Positions 9,469-18,081 of a stretch of 64,000 nt of DNA are shown piece after piece. The stretch covers positions 1-64,000 of the forward strand of contig NZ_JAPZSU010000002.1 in NCBI RefSeq assembly GCF_027531905.1. The letters are read 5' to 3'. This DNA comes from Flavobacterium sp. GTDB taxonomy: Bacteria; Bacteroidota; Bacteroidia; Flavobacteriales; Flavobacteriaceae. Numbering within the stretch: position 1 is the stretch's first letter; each line of letters begins with the position of its first letter. The notes beneath the pieces were generated by a model. The model did no database searches. It was given only the letters and a program-made list of their open reading frames with translations, and was not told where the DNA came from. The position numbers were made by a program, and so were the translations under genes.

Positions 9469-10478
9469 CTAATAAGCCCCCCAAAACAAAATTTGATTGT
9501 TTTCTATTAATCCGTATTGCGCAGCAGTTAGGGGTTCTGAAAATAAAATAAATTCAGGTATATTTCCTGTAAAGCCGTTTTGATTAAAAGCCGTATCTAA
9601 AGAACCGGTTGTTAAACCTACGCCAAAAGTAGAACCGGCTGACCAAGTTCGAGAAGTTATATTTTGTGAACTATTATTCGATCTATTCCACTAACTCGAA
9701 CAATTTTACTAGATGTTGCTCTAATGATGGTGTATTGTTTGTTCCTACCTAAACCAATGGTGCCGTCATTAAAAAAACTCCTATTTAAATCTGAAGATGA
9801 TCCTAAATCGGAGTACATATTGTTGTCTGGCCAGTTCATGTGTGTAGACCATCGAATGTTGTTGTCGCTACTATCAGAATACCCGAATGAGTTATTGCTA
9901 ATTGTACTATTTTGTATAAAAGCAATCATCATGACACTTCCTCTTAATCCACTGCCTAATAAGACCGGCAGCGTTTGATTTACGGTTACGTTATGTTTAG
10001 CCGTACCTGTAAACACTAACGAGGCATATTGATTAGAAGGACCAATTACGTTTAAGTTAAACACAGCTTGTCTACTGGTGTTACTTTGTGTTCCGTGATA
10101 TCCATTGGCTCCTTGATCGTACCAGGTAGAAACGAACAGGGTATTTCCACTTCTGAAACTAGCTAGCGTAAGCGTATTACCAACCGATAATGCACCACCC
10201 GCTACAGCAACAGTTACGGTACTGTTGTCAGAAACTACATTGTTTGTGTCAAAAGCTACATCTGCTTGGGCGTTGTCTGTTGCTCTGCGTATGCGAACAG
10301 CAGGCCCTGTGTATAATTCACGTAATTTTCGAGTGCTAAATGCAAAAGAGGGCGTAATACCTACTTGGTCCAAAATGGGTCTATTATAAACAGGAATTAT
10401 GTAAGGCGTACCTACAACTTGCGCAGTGGCATAAAATCCACATAATAAAGTAAAAGTAAATCTTAAAATGCGTTCCAT
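9469..10478 (-). pseudogene. Frameshifted ConA/arabinofuranosidase-B-like secreted protein
   Basis: The frame from ATG 10478 runs for 273 codons and stops at 9657, but homology continues in another frame (...FGVGLTTGSLDTAF..., then PLTAAQYGLIENNQILFWGAY) to a stop at 9469. One lost base near 9675-9681, in a run read as cgaataat, accounts for the break. The restored protein of about 336 aa is a paralogue of its upstream neighbour. Both have a signal peptide, STRKLRELYTGPAVRIRRAT and TWYDQGANG; these phrases recall the ConA-fold region of GH54 arabinofuranosidases, without clear catalytic residues. The start overlaps the stop of the upstream gene by 16 bp, suggesting translational coupling. Either a true recent frameshift or a sequencing error is possible. 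Confidence 0.75.
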
Positions 10479-11440
10479 GATCTCATTTGATTATTTTCTA
10501 TGTCTTGTATTTCTGCTTGTGATAAGACGTTTTTTAACAATGCTGCCTCTCCTATAAAACCTGTATGACCACTAATTGTTCCCTGGTTGTTATTTCCAAT
10601 TCCAAAACTAGTATTAGTAGCATCGTAACTATCCGCATTACCAGTTCCGTTTATTTTTTGAACACTACTAACTCTAACTAGCTTATTAGTATTTAAACGT
10701 TGCATAGTATATTGTTTCCATAAGCCGTTGCTAGTGCCATTGAAAAACGATCGATTAGTTCCTGAACAACAAATCTCTCCTGCATCAAAATAGACATTTC
10801 CATCCGACCAATTGATATGTGCTGCCCATCTTACATTTGTCCCTGACAAATACCCAAATGAACCAGGATTTGCAGCTACAGATGGTGTTACTACCAAGAA
10901 TAGCGTACCATTAACTCCTTGTACGGCTCCATTGGCTGATAGTAATACATTGGAAGCAAAGGGACAATACAAATTTTCAACTCCTGAGTATGATAAATAA
11001 AATAAACCATTTTGACTCCCAGTAATGAGAGGCTGAGCTGAGGTTGTGTTTTGAATAGCATTTCTAGTATTGCCACTTTGATCGTACCATATGGTAGCTC
11101 TAAGTTGGGGTGCTCCTGAAATAAAAGTACTCCAAGTCATTTGCTGTCCTAAGGTGTAAGAACTTGTGCCTACAATAGCAACTGTGCAAATAGAACTAGC
11201 ACTCGCAATACCATTCGTGTCAAAAGCGACATCAACTTGAGCATTGGTATCGGTTCGTCGTGCTCGAAAACAAAACCCTGTATAGGATGCTCTTGCTTTT
11301 CTAAAACTATACAAAAAACTGATATTACTTGAGGCTGTATTATCTAAAACATTCAAATCCACATTTGGAGGAAAAAATCCCAACAATTGCGCTTGAACAA
11401 AAAAAGGAACAATGAGCAAAAATAAAATAACTTTTTTCAT
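10463..11440 (-). CDS. Secreted ConA/arabinofuranosidase-B-like (LamG-type) protein
   Basis: 325 residues with a signal peptide (MKKVILFLLIVPFFVQAQ). After a short linker comes YSFRKARASYTGFCFRARRT and VDVAFDTNG, then TIWYDQSGNTRNAIQ. These phrases are typical of a domain related to the ConA-fold part of GH54 alpha-L-arabinofuranosidases, which is also common in phage tail proteins. The C-terminal part (FGIGNNN, GHTGFIGEAALLKN, LSQAEIQDIENNQ) is a classic LamG/ConA ending. Sugar binding is more likely than hydrolysis, since no active-site pair is evident. It sits 19 bp after the 1187-aa fibre gene and overlaps the next gene by 16 bp, so the three form one operon, plausibly a fibre with sugar-binding partners. 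Confidence 0.8.
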   Translation of the reverse strand: MKKVILFLLIVPFFVQAQLLGFFPPNVDLNVLDNTASSNISFLYSFRKARASYTGFCFRARRTDTNAQVDVAFDTNGIASASSICTVAIVGTSSYTLGQQMTWSTFISGAPQLRATIWYDQSGNTRNAIQNTTSAQPLITGSQNGLFYLSYSGVENLYCPFASNVLLSANGAVQGVNGTLFLVVTPSVAANPGSFGYLSGTNVRWAAHINWSDGNVYFDAGEICCSGTNRSFFNGTSNGLWKQYTMQRLNTNKLVRVSSVQKINGTGNADSYDATNTSFGIGNNNQGTISGHTGFIGEAALLKNVLSQAEIQDIENNQMRSWNAF

Positions 11441-11459
11441 ATTAAAAACTTAGCTAATT

Positions 11460-14400
11460 CTAAAATCCTGTTGCCATATATACATAAACATTGGTTCCCA
11501 TTACTAAAAAGGTATAAAGTGTGTGTTTTCCTCCTGCTACTATAGTAGCACCATTGTTAACATATTTAATAGTCAATGTAGTTCCTGATGGATTTGTCCC
11601 ACTAAAACTAGATGTTCCAGAAGTCGTTCCTTGAACCGCTAGGGTATAGGTTCCACCATCTTTAAGATTTGTAAGTGTAAATGCTCCTGCACTAGCAGTG
11701 GTATAGGCTAAATTACTTCTTGAAAAATCAATACTCGTTCCAGCAGCAGCATTGAATGCCGTTGTATTTGTTGCAGCGCCGTTTACTTCTAATCTTGAAG
11801 TTGGATTTGAGGTTCCAATTCCTACATTACCTGCTACTGGATTAAGGTTTAATGGCAAATTTGTAGAGAAATTTGCTTTGTCTACCGATTGTACATAGGA
11901 GCCAAATGGGCTATTTGTATAGGTACCAAAATCCAATGCATGATTGCTACTACCATCTATGCGTAAAGTTGCATTAGATGTTGTACCTGTAGTAGCTGGT
12001 TGATTATTTGTTCCTGCTATAGTTAATCGTTGTGAAGGAGCAGAGGTTCCAATACCTACATTACCACTATTCATAATACGCATTCTTTCATTAAAAAATG
12101 GAGTAGCTGCTGTACCTGTACTGAAAATGATACTTTTTGTGTTATTTGCATTGGCTAAATACAAATCTTGCCCACTACCTACGAATGATACGTCATTAGC
12201 TCCTCCTATATTATAGGCTGTGGGGAAGTTAAAATTTGAGTTATTGATACCCATCCATGCAAAACCGGTTGTAGCACTTCCATTGTTTGCCGTCGCTGAA
12301 TAGCCACTTTGAGCTTGTGTTCCCGTGCTTGTATTTTGAATATTATATTGTAAGAAATCATTAACGCTTCCAGTAGCATTTACTACAGTATTAGCTGTTG
12401 TTACACCTGCATTTACATCTAATCTACTAGCTGGAGCAGTGGTTCCAATACCTACATTACCAGTGCCTAACTCTGCATTCATAATCACTGCATCTGTAGT
12501 GAAATTTCTAATTTGAAATTTACCTTCACCAGAAGCTATTTTTCCCCAAACACCTGATCCATTTCCAATTCCAATCCCTGCATAATTTGTTCCAGTTAGA
12601 GATGTTACTAATCTAGCAACTTCCGTAGTTTCTGAGTTTACATGTAATTTTGAAAGGGGAGTAGAAATCCCAATACCCACATTACCATTATTTAAAATAT
12701 TTAAACGATCTAAGGCTCCAGAACCTGGATTGGTTGTAAATCGAAAACCTCCAGTGCTTGTTTTACTGTTCTGTAATAAAAAATTATTTGCATCTGAAGA
12801 AAATTGTCCAATATAACTTCCATTAAAAACCCAGTCAATGCGAGGTGCATTTGAGTTAGTATTCAACTCTATGCCATAATTAGAACCAGCAGCTCCTGAG
12901 GTATTTCTTAAATGGAAACCTCCTACTACATCTAAATTATTGGTTGGATTATTGGTTCCAATACCTATATTCCCAGTTCTCCAAATAGATGATGTTTTGG
13001 TACTTCCTGCATCATTGGTAGTATTGGCTAAATTCCAAGCTGTAGAAGATGGTGCAGTATACGTAGTATAAACCGTTCCGTTATAGGTCCACATACTATT
13101 ATCTGTTGCTGATTGATAAATAACGGTTTGATCAGCAGGTGTATTAGGTGTAAAAACTACACCAGATGTTGTTGGGGTTGCTGTAGAAAATGAAACAATA
13201 TTTTGTGTGCCTGGAACATTGGTTAAAATAACATCTCCTGTACTATTCAATGCCAGTACTTTACTAGCGGATGTCGTTGCAGCACTTGATGAATTTAAAT
13301 TTGTAAATCGCAATCCAGAGTTACCTGCAGTCCCATGTGTAATTTCTAATTTGTTGGCTGGTGTTGGAGTTCCTATACCTACATTTCCACCTCTTCCATT
13401 CAAAACTAATGGAGCTGTTGTAGTACCCCATTTTACCGATTGTAAGTAGGAATTAGCATTAGTATTATCAGCCCCCATATATAAGGTAATATCAGTACCA
13501 ACTGTTTTTCCTGAGATAATTTGCATTCCATGTGTTGAGGTTTCAGTACCACTAAACAAAGAATTTTGGATGATTTCAACCCTTGATATTGGATTTGTTA
13601 ATGGTGAAGTAGCTCCAATTCCAATTTTTCCAGTTCTATAAATATCTCCTGCTTTATCCCCTCCAGCATCTGTTGTTGTTCCGGCGGTAAACCATGGGGT
13701 ATTTCTAATATTTGCAATAGTTTGTTTAGATACTTGTCCAGTTGTAGGATCAGGCACCATAACTTCTGTTGCAGTAGTAATTGCTGGTAATGTGGCAATC
13801 CTTGCTGTTCCATTAATATCTGCTTGATATGAAGGGTTAGTTTGATTAAATCCAACAAATCCGTTAGAATGTTTGACAACAAGCGGAGCTCCATAAATCC
13901 ATGAACCTCCATTATCACTTACGATAGCGCCAAGATATGTTAATCCGGATTGATTGTAAATTACAGATGTCTTCTCATTTACATTTGAGGTGGTATGCTC
14001 TAAAAAGAATCTTGCGCCACTACCATCATTTGTAGAAAATATTTGCCCCGAGCCAAAAGCTGAGGTTAAATTGGAAGCTCCTCCCGCCTGCAAATGAAAT
14101 GATTTAAGTGGCGTGGTTTGAGTAGTAGTTCCTGTGGCAATTAGCGTTGATCCATTTCGATAAATAGCATTGGTTTTATCCCCACCAGCATCGGTTGTTG
14201 TACCTGCGGTAAACCATGGGGTATTTCTAATATTTGCAATAGTTTGTTTAGATACTTGCGCTGTGGTTGGATCAGGCACCAAAACCTCTGTAGCATTAGT
14301 TATAGTAGGTAAAGTACCGATTTTAAAAGTGGTTACCGCTTCTAGACCATACGTTGGAGAATATCCAGTAGGAACATTTGTTCCAAAACCCCATCCTAAG

Positions 14401-15023
14401 CTATTAGCAATAGATGTCATAGTATAGGTGTTAGCAGGTGTTAACCAAGCTTGATAGATCTTGTCATTATTTATAGTAGCTGTAAAAGCATTATTTCCAG
14501 TCACTGAATTCGAAAACAAAAAGCCAGATCCGGTCCAGCCTGCTGTTGAATTACTTATTAGACCTATTGAAGCTAACCCTTTTGGAAAACCACCACTAAA
14601 ATTTGTTCCGCCTATAGTAGATAAATTTCCAAATAGTGTAGCAGTAGAGCTACCGCCTGTAAATAGCCCTCCTGTTCTCCAAATTCCTGAAGTTTTGTCA
14701 TTACCTGCCTCTGTTGAAGTGCCTAGTAACGAAAAAGGAGTTCCAAATGTAGGTGTTGGAATGTTTAAAGTTGCTCCAGTCAAGGTTGCAGCTCCTGTTC
14801 CTGTTGTTGTTAATGTTAAGGTATTTTGTTTGGTTGCTAAACCAGGCACAGTAGGTGAATCAGCAGTTCCTCCAAGATCACCTGCTAATTTAACCATTCC
14901 TTTTGAAGTAGTTGAGGCATCATTATTGACCTCTATTTCTTTTCCATTTTTGGTAACCACTTTATCTTGGGCTTGCACCAAAATAAAATTAAAAATTAAA
15001 ACTAAAATTAATACCTTTTTCAT
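11460..15023 (-). CDS. Large secreted fibre-like repeat protein (1187 aa)
   Basis: A signal peptide (MKKVLILVLIFNFILVQAQ) is followed by a short tag (DKVVTKNGKEIEVNND), one LAGDLGGTADSPTVPGL repeat, and a long region with about seven (N/K)(V/I)GIG.. repeats separated by beta-rich segments. Two near-identical blocks start EV(L/M)VPDPTT and continue through SKQTIANIRNTPWFTAGT. A block of about 110 residues (NKLEIT...TAWNL) nearly matches part of the 1887-aa protein. The C-terminus (AFTLTNLKDGG.YTL to NVYVYMATGF) looks like a fibre-tip domain and differs from that of the 1887-aa protein. It heads an operon with two ConA-like genes. A surface fibre or adhesin is likely; ligand and function are unknown. 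Confidence 0.8.
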   Translation of the reverse strand: MKKVLILVLIFNFILVQAQDKVVTKNGKEIEVNNDASTTSKGMVKLAGDLGGTADSPTVPGLATKQNTLTLTTTGTGAATLTGATLNIPTPTFGTPFSLLGTSTEAGNDKTSGIWRTGGLFTGGSSTATLFGNLSTIGGTNFSGGFPKGLASIGLISNSTAGWTGSGFLFSNSVTGNNAFTATINNDKIYQAWLTPANTYTMTSIANSLGWGFGTNVPTGYSPTYGLEAVTTFKIGTLPTITNATEVLVPDPTTAQVSKQTIANIRNTPWFTAGTTTDAGGDKTNAIYRNGSTLIATGTTTQTTPLKSFHLQAGGASNLTSAFGSGQIFSTNDGSGARFFLEHTTSNVNEKTSVIYNQSGLTYLGAIVSDNGGSWIYGAPLVVKHSNGFVGFNQTNPSYQADINGTARIATLPAITTATEVMVPDPTTGQVSKQTIANIRNTPWFTAGTTTDAGGDKAGDIYRTGKIGIGATSPLTNPISRVEIIQNSLFSGTETSTHGMQIISGKTVGTDITLYMGADNTNANSYLQSVKWGTTTAPLVLNGRGGNVGIGTPTPANKLEITHGTAGNSGLRFTNLNSSSAATTSASKVLALNSTGDVILTNVPGTQNIVSFSTATPTTSGVVFTPNTPADQTVIYQSATDNSMWTYNGTVYTTYTAPSSTAWNLANTTNDAGSTKTSSIWRTGNIGIGTNNPTNNLDVVGGFHLRNTSGAAGSNYGIELNTNSNAPRIDWVFNGSYIGQFSSDANNFLLQNSKTSTGGFRFTTNPGSGALDRLNILNNGNVGIGISTPLSKLHVNSETTEVARLVTSLTGTNYAGIGIGNGSGVWGKIASGEGKFQIRNFTTDAVIMNAELGTGNVGIGTTAPASRLDVNAGVTTANTVVNATGSVNDFLQYNIQNTSTGTQAQSGYSATANNGSATTGFAWMGINNSNFNFPTAYNIGGANDVSFVGSGQDLYLANANNTKSIIFSTGTAATPFFNERMRIMNSGNVGIGTSAPSQRLTIAGTNNQPATTGTTSNATLRIDGSSNHALDFGTYTNSPFGSYVQSVDKANFSTNLPLNLNPVAGNVGIGTSNPTSRLEVNGAATNTTAFNAAAGTSIDFSRSNLAYTTASAGAFTLTNLKDGGTYTLAVQGTTSGTSSFSGTNPSGTTLTIKYVNNGATIVAGGKHTLYTFLVMGTNVYVYMATGF
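13684..13736. repeat. 53-bp direct repeat, copy 1, inside the 1187-aa fibre gene
   Basis: Identical with 14206-14258 at an offset of 522 bp (174 codons), so recombination between the copies would keep the frame. Confidence 0.85.
14206..14258. repeat. 53-bp direct repeat, copy 2, inside the 1187-aa fibre gene
   Basis: Identical with 13684-13736. It encodes part of the SKQTIANIRNTPWFTAGT block that occurs twice in the protein. Confidence 0.85.
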
Positions 15024-15340
15024 ATGTTTAAATTTTATTTTTTGAGGTAAAATATAGCATCTACCTAATAATCATTAGTTTTACTTCCGAAAAAGTAATG
15101 TTAATGTTGATTTCATAGTTTAATATAGCAACTCTTAGGTTTAAATAAGATCTAATGATTTTATTTTTTAATTGTAATAGGTCTAAGTTATTAATTTTAT
15201 CATTTCGGAGAACTAAAAAAATAAGTTAAGAGAGTTTAAGTTGCTTTTTTTTGAATTAATTATGTGATTATTGTACTTGTTCGACCCAAATTTTTGAATC
15301 TTTTTTTGTTAGAAAAGTACTGTAACAGCTTTCTTTGATT
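15024..15340. other. Intergenic region between two fibre genes
   Basis: No gene is seen in these roughly 320 A+T-rich bases. On the minus strand it carries ATTATTAGGTAG about 40-50 bp before the 1187-aa gene; the same 12-mer lies upstream of the 546-aa gene near 17066-17077. No clear terminator was found for the 546-aa gene. Confidence 0.4.
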
Positions 15341-16981
15341 TTAATTGGTAATATAATCAAATGTGATTCGATCATTAACTAAGACTACATATCCTCCATT
15401 ACTTGAACTTGTATAGGCCACAGTTGTTCCTGTAACAGTTATTGCTGCTTTTGGTACTCTAACACCATTCACATACATCGCAATTTTACCGATAGGGGTC
15501 GCTGTTAAAGTGAAAGAAACTTGTGCAGCTGTAGCTACAAATTCATCGGTCTCCATTTTTACTATTATGTTAGCATTCACAGGTTTCCAATTCGTACCGT
15601 CAAATTGTAATAATTGACCTGTTGTTGGAGTAGTAGCACTTACCGCTGTACCCTGCAATTTGACAACTGATGGCGCTGCAGCCGTTCCACCTAAATCTCC
15701 TGCTAATTGAATTTTTCCTTTTACAGTTGTAGTAGCGTCTGGAGTGCTATTTGAAGTTATTTGAGCATCTACGTAGGTCTTCACAGCATTTTGTGTAGGG
15801 TAGAGCACATTACTTGTTCCTAAAGCAGTATTAGTTGATTTGTTGGCAACATCTTCCTTGTTATTCAAGGCAGTTTGAGTGGCTGTTGAAATGGGTTTAT
15901 TTGTATCCGATGTATTATCTACATTACTTAAACCAACTGTTGATTTATCAAGTGTTTGCCAAGTTTTATCTCCTCTCCAATATTGAGTGGTAGTTCCCGC
16001 TGCAATTGTTGGCTCTTTGGTGGCAAGACCTGGTACGGTTGGCAAATCAGCTGTTCCACCAAGATCACCTGCTAATTTTACTTTTCCTTTTACCGTTGAG
16101 GTAGCGTCTGGAGTAGCACTATTTGTTACATAAGCTTCTACTGCGGCTACACTAGGATAAAGTGTTGTGGAGCCTGTATTTGCTGTGATATTTGAGGCTA
16201 GATTTGCTGTTGTTTGGGCGCCAACGATGTCTGCAACTGGAATTGTAGCAACCGCCGTCATTGCATTTGTTCCATTCCCTTTTACATAACCCGTAAGTGT
16301 TGTGGCTCCCGTTCCTCCATTTGGAACACTAATTGTTTCTGCTAATTTGGCATTGGTTATAATACTATTTGCTAAATCTGCGCCAATAATTGTACCGTCT
16401 AGTATTTTACCAGTAGTTACGGCATCTGTAGCTAATTTTGCATTGGTCACATTGGCGTCAGCAATTTTAAGGGTAGTAACTGCATTATCGGCTAATTTAA
16501 TAGTAGAAATTGCGCTGTTTGAAATTACTGGATTTGTAGCTGTTGAACCTATTCCTGCTAAGTCACCGGCTAATTGTAGTATCCCTTTTGAGGTTGTAGT
16601 AGCATCTGGCGTAAATGAGGAGGTCCATACAGGAACTAGATTGGTACCATTGTTAATTTCTAATGCATTAGTAGTTAGATTGAAAACAACTAATCCGGTA
16701 GCAGGCAGTACTATTGCATCACGTTGTAAAGTAGTTAAACGAGGGGGTAAAAAACCACTAGTAGTACTTTTTACCTCTAATTTTGCAGATGCGTCAGGAG
16801 TTGCTCCAATTCCTATATTACCTGAATTTTTATTATATATGTCATTACCAGAAGTACTCCATTTACTGTTGTCAACTTCCTTAATTGTTCCTTTATTATC
16901 AATAACTCTTACTTTTTGTCCAAAAGAAAAGGAAGAAGTTATAAAAATAAAAATATATACTATTTTTTTTAAAAAATTCAT
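15341..16981 (-). CDS. Secreted fibre-like repeat protein (546 aa)
   Basis: Signal peptide (MNFLKKIVYIFIFITSSFSFGQ), then the tag KVRVIDNKGTIKEVDNSKW shared with the 222-aa protein, one NIGIGATPDASAKLEV repeat, and three LAGDL-type repeats with the fibre phrases YWRGDKTWQTLDKSTVGL and LYPTQNAVKTYVD. The region around residues 170-225 (repeated ITNAKLA, DNAVTTLKIADAN) resembles a heptad-like or beta-helical shaft. The C-terminal module (KIAMYVNGVRVP, then LVNDRITFDYITN) is the same type as in the 476- and 222-aa proteins. It appears to be a separate transcription unit. Surface fibre role inferred; no enzymatic motif seen. Confidence 0.78.
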   Translation of the reverse strand: MNFLKKIVYIFIFITSSFSFGQKVRVIDNKGTIKEVDNSKWSTSGNDIYNKNSGNIGIGATPDASAKLEVKSTTSGFLPPRLTTLQRDAIVLPATGLVVFNLTTNALEINNGTNLVPVWTSSFTPDATTTSKGILQLAGDLAGIGSTATNPVISNSAISTIKLADNAVTTLKIADANVTNAKLATDAVTTGKILDGTIIGADLANSIITNAKLAETISVPNGGTGATTLTGYVKGNGTNAMTAVATIPVADIVGAQTTANLASNITANTGSTTLYPSVAAVEAYVTNSATPDATSTVKGKVKLAGDLGGTADLPTVPGLATKEPTIAAGTTTQYWRGDKTWQTLDKSTVGLSNVDNTSDTNKPISTATQTALNNKEDVANKSTNTALGTSNVLYPTQNAVKTYVDAQITSNSTPDATTTVKGKIQLAGDLGGTAAAPSVVKLQGTAVSATTPTTGQLLQFDGTNWKPVNANIIVKMETDEFVATAAQVSFTLTATPIGKIAMYVNGVRVPKAAITVTGTTVAYTSSSNGGYVVLVNDRITFDYITN

Positions 16982-17297
16982 ATTGTAAAATATTTGTAGG
17001 AGATAAAATATTATCCTCTATATTTAACTGTTTTTTTTCACAGATTAAAAGGTTTCAATCTTATTACTACCTAATAATTAGGGGTATACATTAAGTTAAT
17101 GGCGTGTTTTAAAAATAAAATTAAATATTTCATTTTTAATTAAGTATTTATTAATACAAATACTTAATAGGTATTCTTAAAACAAATTCTTGATTTTATC
17201 TTTTAATTAATAGGGTAAAAGATATAACCTTTACTTTTTTATATTTTTTTCAATCGAGTAGTGCAGTAAAATAAAAGTAACCAAAAAAATAGTTGTT
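16982..17297. other. A+T-rich intergenic region upstream of the 546-aa gene
   Basis: No gene is supported. The stretch contains CCTAATAATTAGG (a palindrome around 17068-17080) overlapping the 12-mer shared with the region upstream of the 1187-aa gene. It probably holds the promoter of the 546-aa gene, but no complete TTG...TAnnTTTG pair was found. Confidence 0.4.
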
Positions 17298-17331
17298 AAC
17301 CCGTTGGTAAAATGTTTACAATCAACGGGTT
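17298..17331 (-). terminator. Probable terminator after the 222-aa gene
   Basis: AACCCGTTG (17298-17306) pairs perfectly with CAACGGGTT (17323-17331). On the minus strand a T-run (ATTTTTTT) follows a few bases later, just past the stop at 17341. Confidence 0.55.
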
Positions 17332-17340
17332 ATAATTAAA

Positions 17341-18009
17341 TTATTTCAACCATTGTACTTCGAAAACATCTCCAGTAAGAATAGACCAAGCGTCATTGCC
17401 TGTACCAGTCACTGCATTGACAGTGACTTTATCAGCTACAACTACAAAATCTGTTGGAAGTAACTTGGCTCCATTTCTGTACACCCAAATTCTGCTTTTG
17501 TATTGAGCATCTGCTTTTACACCAATTGCATCAATATCTAAAGTCGCAACATCTGCTGTAGCTGTTTTAGTGGTTTCCCCACTTTCTAGTAAGGAAGATG
17601 CCATCAACTTTTTAATGGCTCCAGTAGCTTCATCACGAACTAATAAGGTCCAACTTGTACCAGTTCCATGTACGGATTTATCTGTTGCATCAGTAGAAGC
17701 CGCTGTTCCAGCCGGAACTAAGTCAATCTTATCTAACCCAAAAACTTTTCCACTAACGTCAATATACGTATTATCTGTTAATGTTCCTCCTAATTGCCAA
17801 GTTGTAGTTGTTTTGTCGGCTGTAGTGTTCACAATTTGAGTGATACCATTATTCGATTGTAAATATTTGATAGTTCCTTTATTATCTATCAAACGTACTG
17901 CTGTAGCAGCTTTTGCAACATCAACACCTGATTGCGCACTCATTTTTATGGTTGTAAATAGAAAGAATACAAACAAAAATGAACCTTTAATTATCACACT
18001 TTTTTTCAT
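17341..18009 (-). CDS. Short secreted member of the fibre-like family (222 aa)
   Basis: The signal peptide ends near SAQ (residue 26). The tag AVRLIDNKGTIKYLQSNNG matches the N-terminus of the 546-aa protein, and the C-terminal module (RIWVYRNGAKLL ... TGDVFEVQWLK) matches the tips of the 546- and 476-aa proteins. The LAGDL and NVGIGT shaft repeats are absent, so the protein is essentially a tag plus a tip. It follows the 476-aa gene by 72 bp and precedes a terminator, placing it last in the operon that starts with the second T9SS-sorted protein. It could be a minimal or competing subunit of the same structure. Confidence 0.75.
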   Translation of the reverse strand: MKKSVIIKGSFLFVFFLFTTIKMSAQSGVDVAKAATAVRLIDNKGTIKYLQSNNGITQIVNTTADKTTTTWQLGGTLTDNTYIDVSGKVFGLDKIDLVPAGTAASTDATDKSVHGTGTSWTLLVRDEATGAIKKLMASSLLESGETTKTATADVATLDIDAIGVKADAQYKSRIWVYRNGAKLLPTDFVVVADKVTVNAVTGTGNDAWSILTGDVFEVQWLK

Positions 18010-18081
18010 AATTTTAGTTTTAATTTTTAATTTTAATTTTTTAATTGTTAATTTTTAATCGATTTGGTTACTATTTTACTA

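Noticed and set aside
13207..16988. Plus-strand frames opposite the 1187- and 546-aa genes
   Set aside because: Same antisense effect; no start context, no recognisable domain.
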